DNA of 8,348 nucleotides, taken from UBA7396 sp034675265. GTDB lineage: Bacteria > Patescibacteriota > Gracilibacteria > BD1-5 > UBA6164. Of the stretch, positions 6,865 through 8,348 are shown one piece after another (the stretch's first letter is position 1; each line of letters begins with the position of its first letter). The notes beneath the pieces are model-generated. The model saw only the letters and a program-made list of their open reading frames with translations. It made no database searches and had not been told where the DNA came from. The position numbers and the translations under genes were made by a program. The stretch covers positions 1 to 8,348 of the forward strand of contig JAUCDK010000040.1 in NCBI GenBank assembly GCA_034675265.1, written 5' to 3'.

Positions 6865-7905
6865 CTACTTCACAATATTTTGAAAAAGCATATCTGTTGT
6901 AGTTGTTATCTCGAAATTTTTATCTTTTAATTCTTGATTTTTTGTAGATAAATCATCTTTTGTAATTCCTGTTCATTCTTCTAAAAGTGCCACAGCATAA
7001 AATCAGTATTTTTTATCAACATAATGTTTTTCATATTTATACGTATCTCCTGATAAACTTAAAACATTTAATGAAAAACTATCTTGGTAAATAGGTCTAC
7101 AAGTATTCCAATAATACCATGAATATTTTTGTTTTAAAAAATCTCAAATATTTTCACAAGTAAGTTCAAGAATTTCATCACTCTTTTGTACTTCAAATCA
7201 AGAAACATTTGAATAAGTAAATGAACTTTCTCCTGTCATAATTGGAGTTCCATATGTATTTTCATTAATTGGAAGATTTAAAAATACACTATTATTTTCA
7301 TCTCAAATAGATTTTGGTACATAATCAGAAGCTCATGATTGAGTCTGAGTTGATGCTGATGATGGAAGAGTTTCTGGAACAATATTTACTTCAAGTTCAA
7401 GTTTAGAAATCAAGTTTCCTCATACATATGCATCAATAGTATAAATATTTTTTCATATATCAAGTACGTGATATTTTTTGTATGCCCTATATAAAAAAGT
7501 TTTTTCTCCTTTTTTAAATGTTTGAAGAGTATAATTATCTTCTGGAAATGTTGATGTTGAATTTTTAAAACTTACTACAATTTTATCAATATCTGGATTA
7601 TTTACTACTCATTTTATATCAAGCTCATCTTTTATAGATTGAATATTTACAATTGGTTCAACATCAATAAATTTATCTGTGAGATAATTAATATTATATG
7701 ATGATACTTCTTTAGGTGCTATTTCTGGTAATGTAGCTGAAGTTCCTGTTGATTCATTTTGAGTACCTGAAGAAACATTTCAACTAGAAGTTTCTTGTCC
7801 TTGATTTTCTCATAATAAATCTTGTTTTGCTTGTTGTATTTCTTTACTTTCACCAAAACATGAAAAAAGAAAAACTGGCAACAAAATAACAATAAGTTTT
7901 TTCAT
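6865..7905 (-). CDS. Predicted lipoprotein, Ig-like region plus C-terminal domain (346 aa)
   Basis: The start MKKLIVILLPVFLFSC carries a lipobox (LFSC, lipidated C16), so the mature protein should be tethered to the outer face of the cytoplasmic membrane. Residues 20-65 are a low-complexity linker rich in S, T, G, Q and E. Residues about 80-176 look like an Ig- or fibronectin-type beta-sandwich with alternating strands (KIVVSFKNSTSTF, YTIDAYVGGNLISKLELEV). A second S/T/Q linker (181-195) leads to a C-terminal domain of about 150 residues with an aromatic cluster (YSWYYW, 261-266) and two cysteines, C250 and C269, that could form a disulfide. Eleven UGA codons encode glycine, and TAG ends the gene. 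It has a strong promoter of its own and is divergent from a pilin-like gene, so a role at the cell surface or with pili is possible. I cannot name the family. Confidence 0.9.
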
Positions 7906-7934
7906 ATGTAACAGGTTAGAAAATATTGTACTCT

Positions 7935-7962
7935 ATTATATACTTTTTTGTGTTTTAATCAA
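7935..7962 (-). promoter_or_regulatory. Sigma-70-like promoter of the lipoprotein gene
   Basis: TTGATT (7962-7957), a 16-base spacer and a perfect TATAAT (7940-7935) form the clearest promoter in the window. The start would be near 7928, with a leader of about 22 nt to the ATG at 7905. The leader has no Shine-Dalgarno sequence (it ends AACCTGTTACAT before the ATG). Confidence 0.75.
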
Positions 7963-7969
7963 TTTTATT

Positions 7970-7998
7970 TTGCATTTTTAATAAAATAAATATCATAT
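7970..7998 (+). promoter_or_regulatory. Weak candidate promoter for the pilin-like gene
   Basis: In the 124-base divergent gap, TTGCAT (7970-7975), a 17-base spacer and TCATAT (7993-7998) would start transcription near 8005, giving a leader of about 25 nt like the other genes. The -10 match is poor, so this is tentative. Confidence 0.3.
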
Positions 7999-8029
7999 TA
8001 CAAACGAATTTTAGCCATTTATCATAGTT

Positions 8030-8348
8030 ATGAAAAAAATAAAAAATGCTTTTACTTTAGTTGAATTGATTATAGTAATAACTATTATCAGTATCCTTTC
8101 TACGCTTTTGTGGATTTCTTTTGAGTGATATGTATCAAGTGCAAGAGATAGCGTAAGAATGAGTGATATAAAAACAGCATTTTGATGACTCTCTATATAT
8201 AAAATCAAAACTTGAAACTATCCAAATCCTGATAATTCTATTCAAATAAAAGCAGGAAATATTCTTTTAAATATACAAGGAGAATTATGATGAAATACAA
8301 AACAAATTATTTCCTTAAACGGAAAAGCACAAGATCCAAAAGATAAAT
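8030..8348 (+). CDS. Type IV pilin-like / pseudopilin protein, N-terminal part (partial)
   Basis: The first 106 residues are visible and the gene runs past the right edge. It begins MKKIKNA then FTLVELIIVITIISIL, the class III prepilin signal. Cleavage by prepilin peptidase is expected between A7 and F8, and E12 becomes the conserved Glu5 of the mature protein. Residues 8-31 form the hydrophobic assembly helix. The region after it (GYVSSARDSVRMSDIKTA, 33-50) continues the N-terminal helix, followed by YKIKTGNYPNPDNS (57-70), a pattern typical of type II secretion/type IV pilus major subunits. The residue before the cut is alanine instead of the usual glycine. UGA encodes six glycines (33, 52, 53, 62, 87, 88); W28 is UGG. 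It is the only + strand gene here and is divergent from the lipoprotein gene. It could be a pilus subunit or a minor pseudopilin; the visible part does not decide. Confidence 0.92.

Noticed and set aside
7906..8029. Replication origin or CRISPR leader in the divergent gap
   Set aside because: No DnaA-box clusters and no repeat-spacer pattern; the gap is explained by two promoters.
8011..8208. Open minus-strand frame over the pilin-like gene
   Set aside because: It is antisense to a clear prepilin N-terminus; its hydrophobic look is the complement of the pilin membrane helix.

Overview
The window is AT-rich (roughly 27-30% GC by eye) and uses UGA as a sense codon. In every gene except the L34 gene, UGA falls inside the reading frame. 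In the UMP kinase gene, UGA sits at invariant glycines (the KxSGEAL motif and the GGGN loop), while UGG still encodes tryptophan. This is genetic code 25, known from Gracilibacteria and Absconditabacteria (BD1-5/GN02 and SR1). The organism is therefore almost certainly a small CPR/Patescibacteria cell of one of these two groups; the sequence alone does not say which. Only TAA and TAG end genes here.

Layout. Seven genes lie on the minus strand and one on the plus strand, with no gene-free stretch over 300 bases. Positions 1-3251 hold most of a very large protein of unknown function that runs off the left edge. Upstream of it (3301-4017) is a secreted protein with a signal peptide, a proline-rich stalk and a C-terminal QTGPE/membrane/basic tail resembling a sortase sorting signal. 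Next comes the conserved rpmH-rnpA-yidC cluster (5946 down to 4112), preceded by pyrH (6079-6777). A 346-residue lipoprotein follows (6865-7905). It is divergent from a plus-strand type IV pilin-like gene (from 8030) that runs off the right edge.

How the genes fit together. pyrH supplies UDP for RNA and sugar-nucleotide synthesis. rpmH, rnpA and yidC encode a ribosomal protein, the RNase P protein and a membrane-protein insertase, the usual housekeeping trio, here without dnaA. The rest is cell envelope: a pilin-like protein, a lipoprotein, a putatively wall- or membrane-anchored protein and a giant protein. These are plausible contact structures for an episymbiotic lifestyle, but that is inference.

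Regulation. Several minus-strand genes have good -35/-10 promoters with about 20-26 nt leaders and no Shine-Dalgarno sequence. Two of these promoters start inside the terminator of the preceding gene. The rpmH promoter has an unusually GC-rich discriminator. No CRISPR, mobile element, tRNA, rRNA or defence system was seen.
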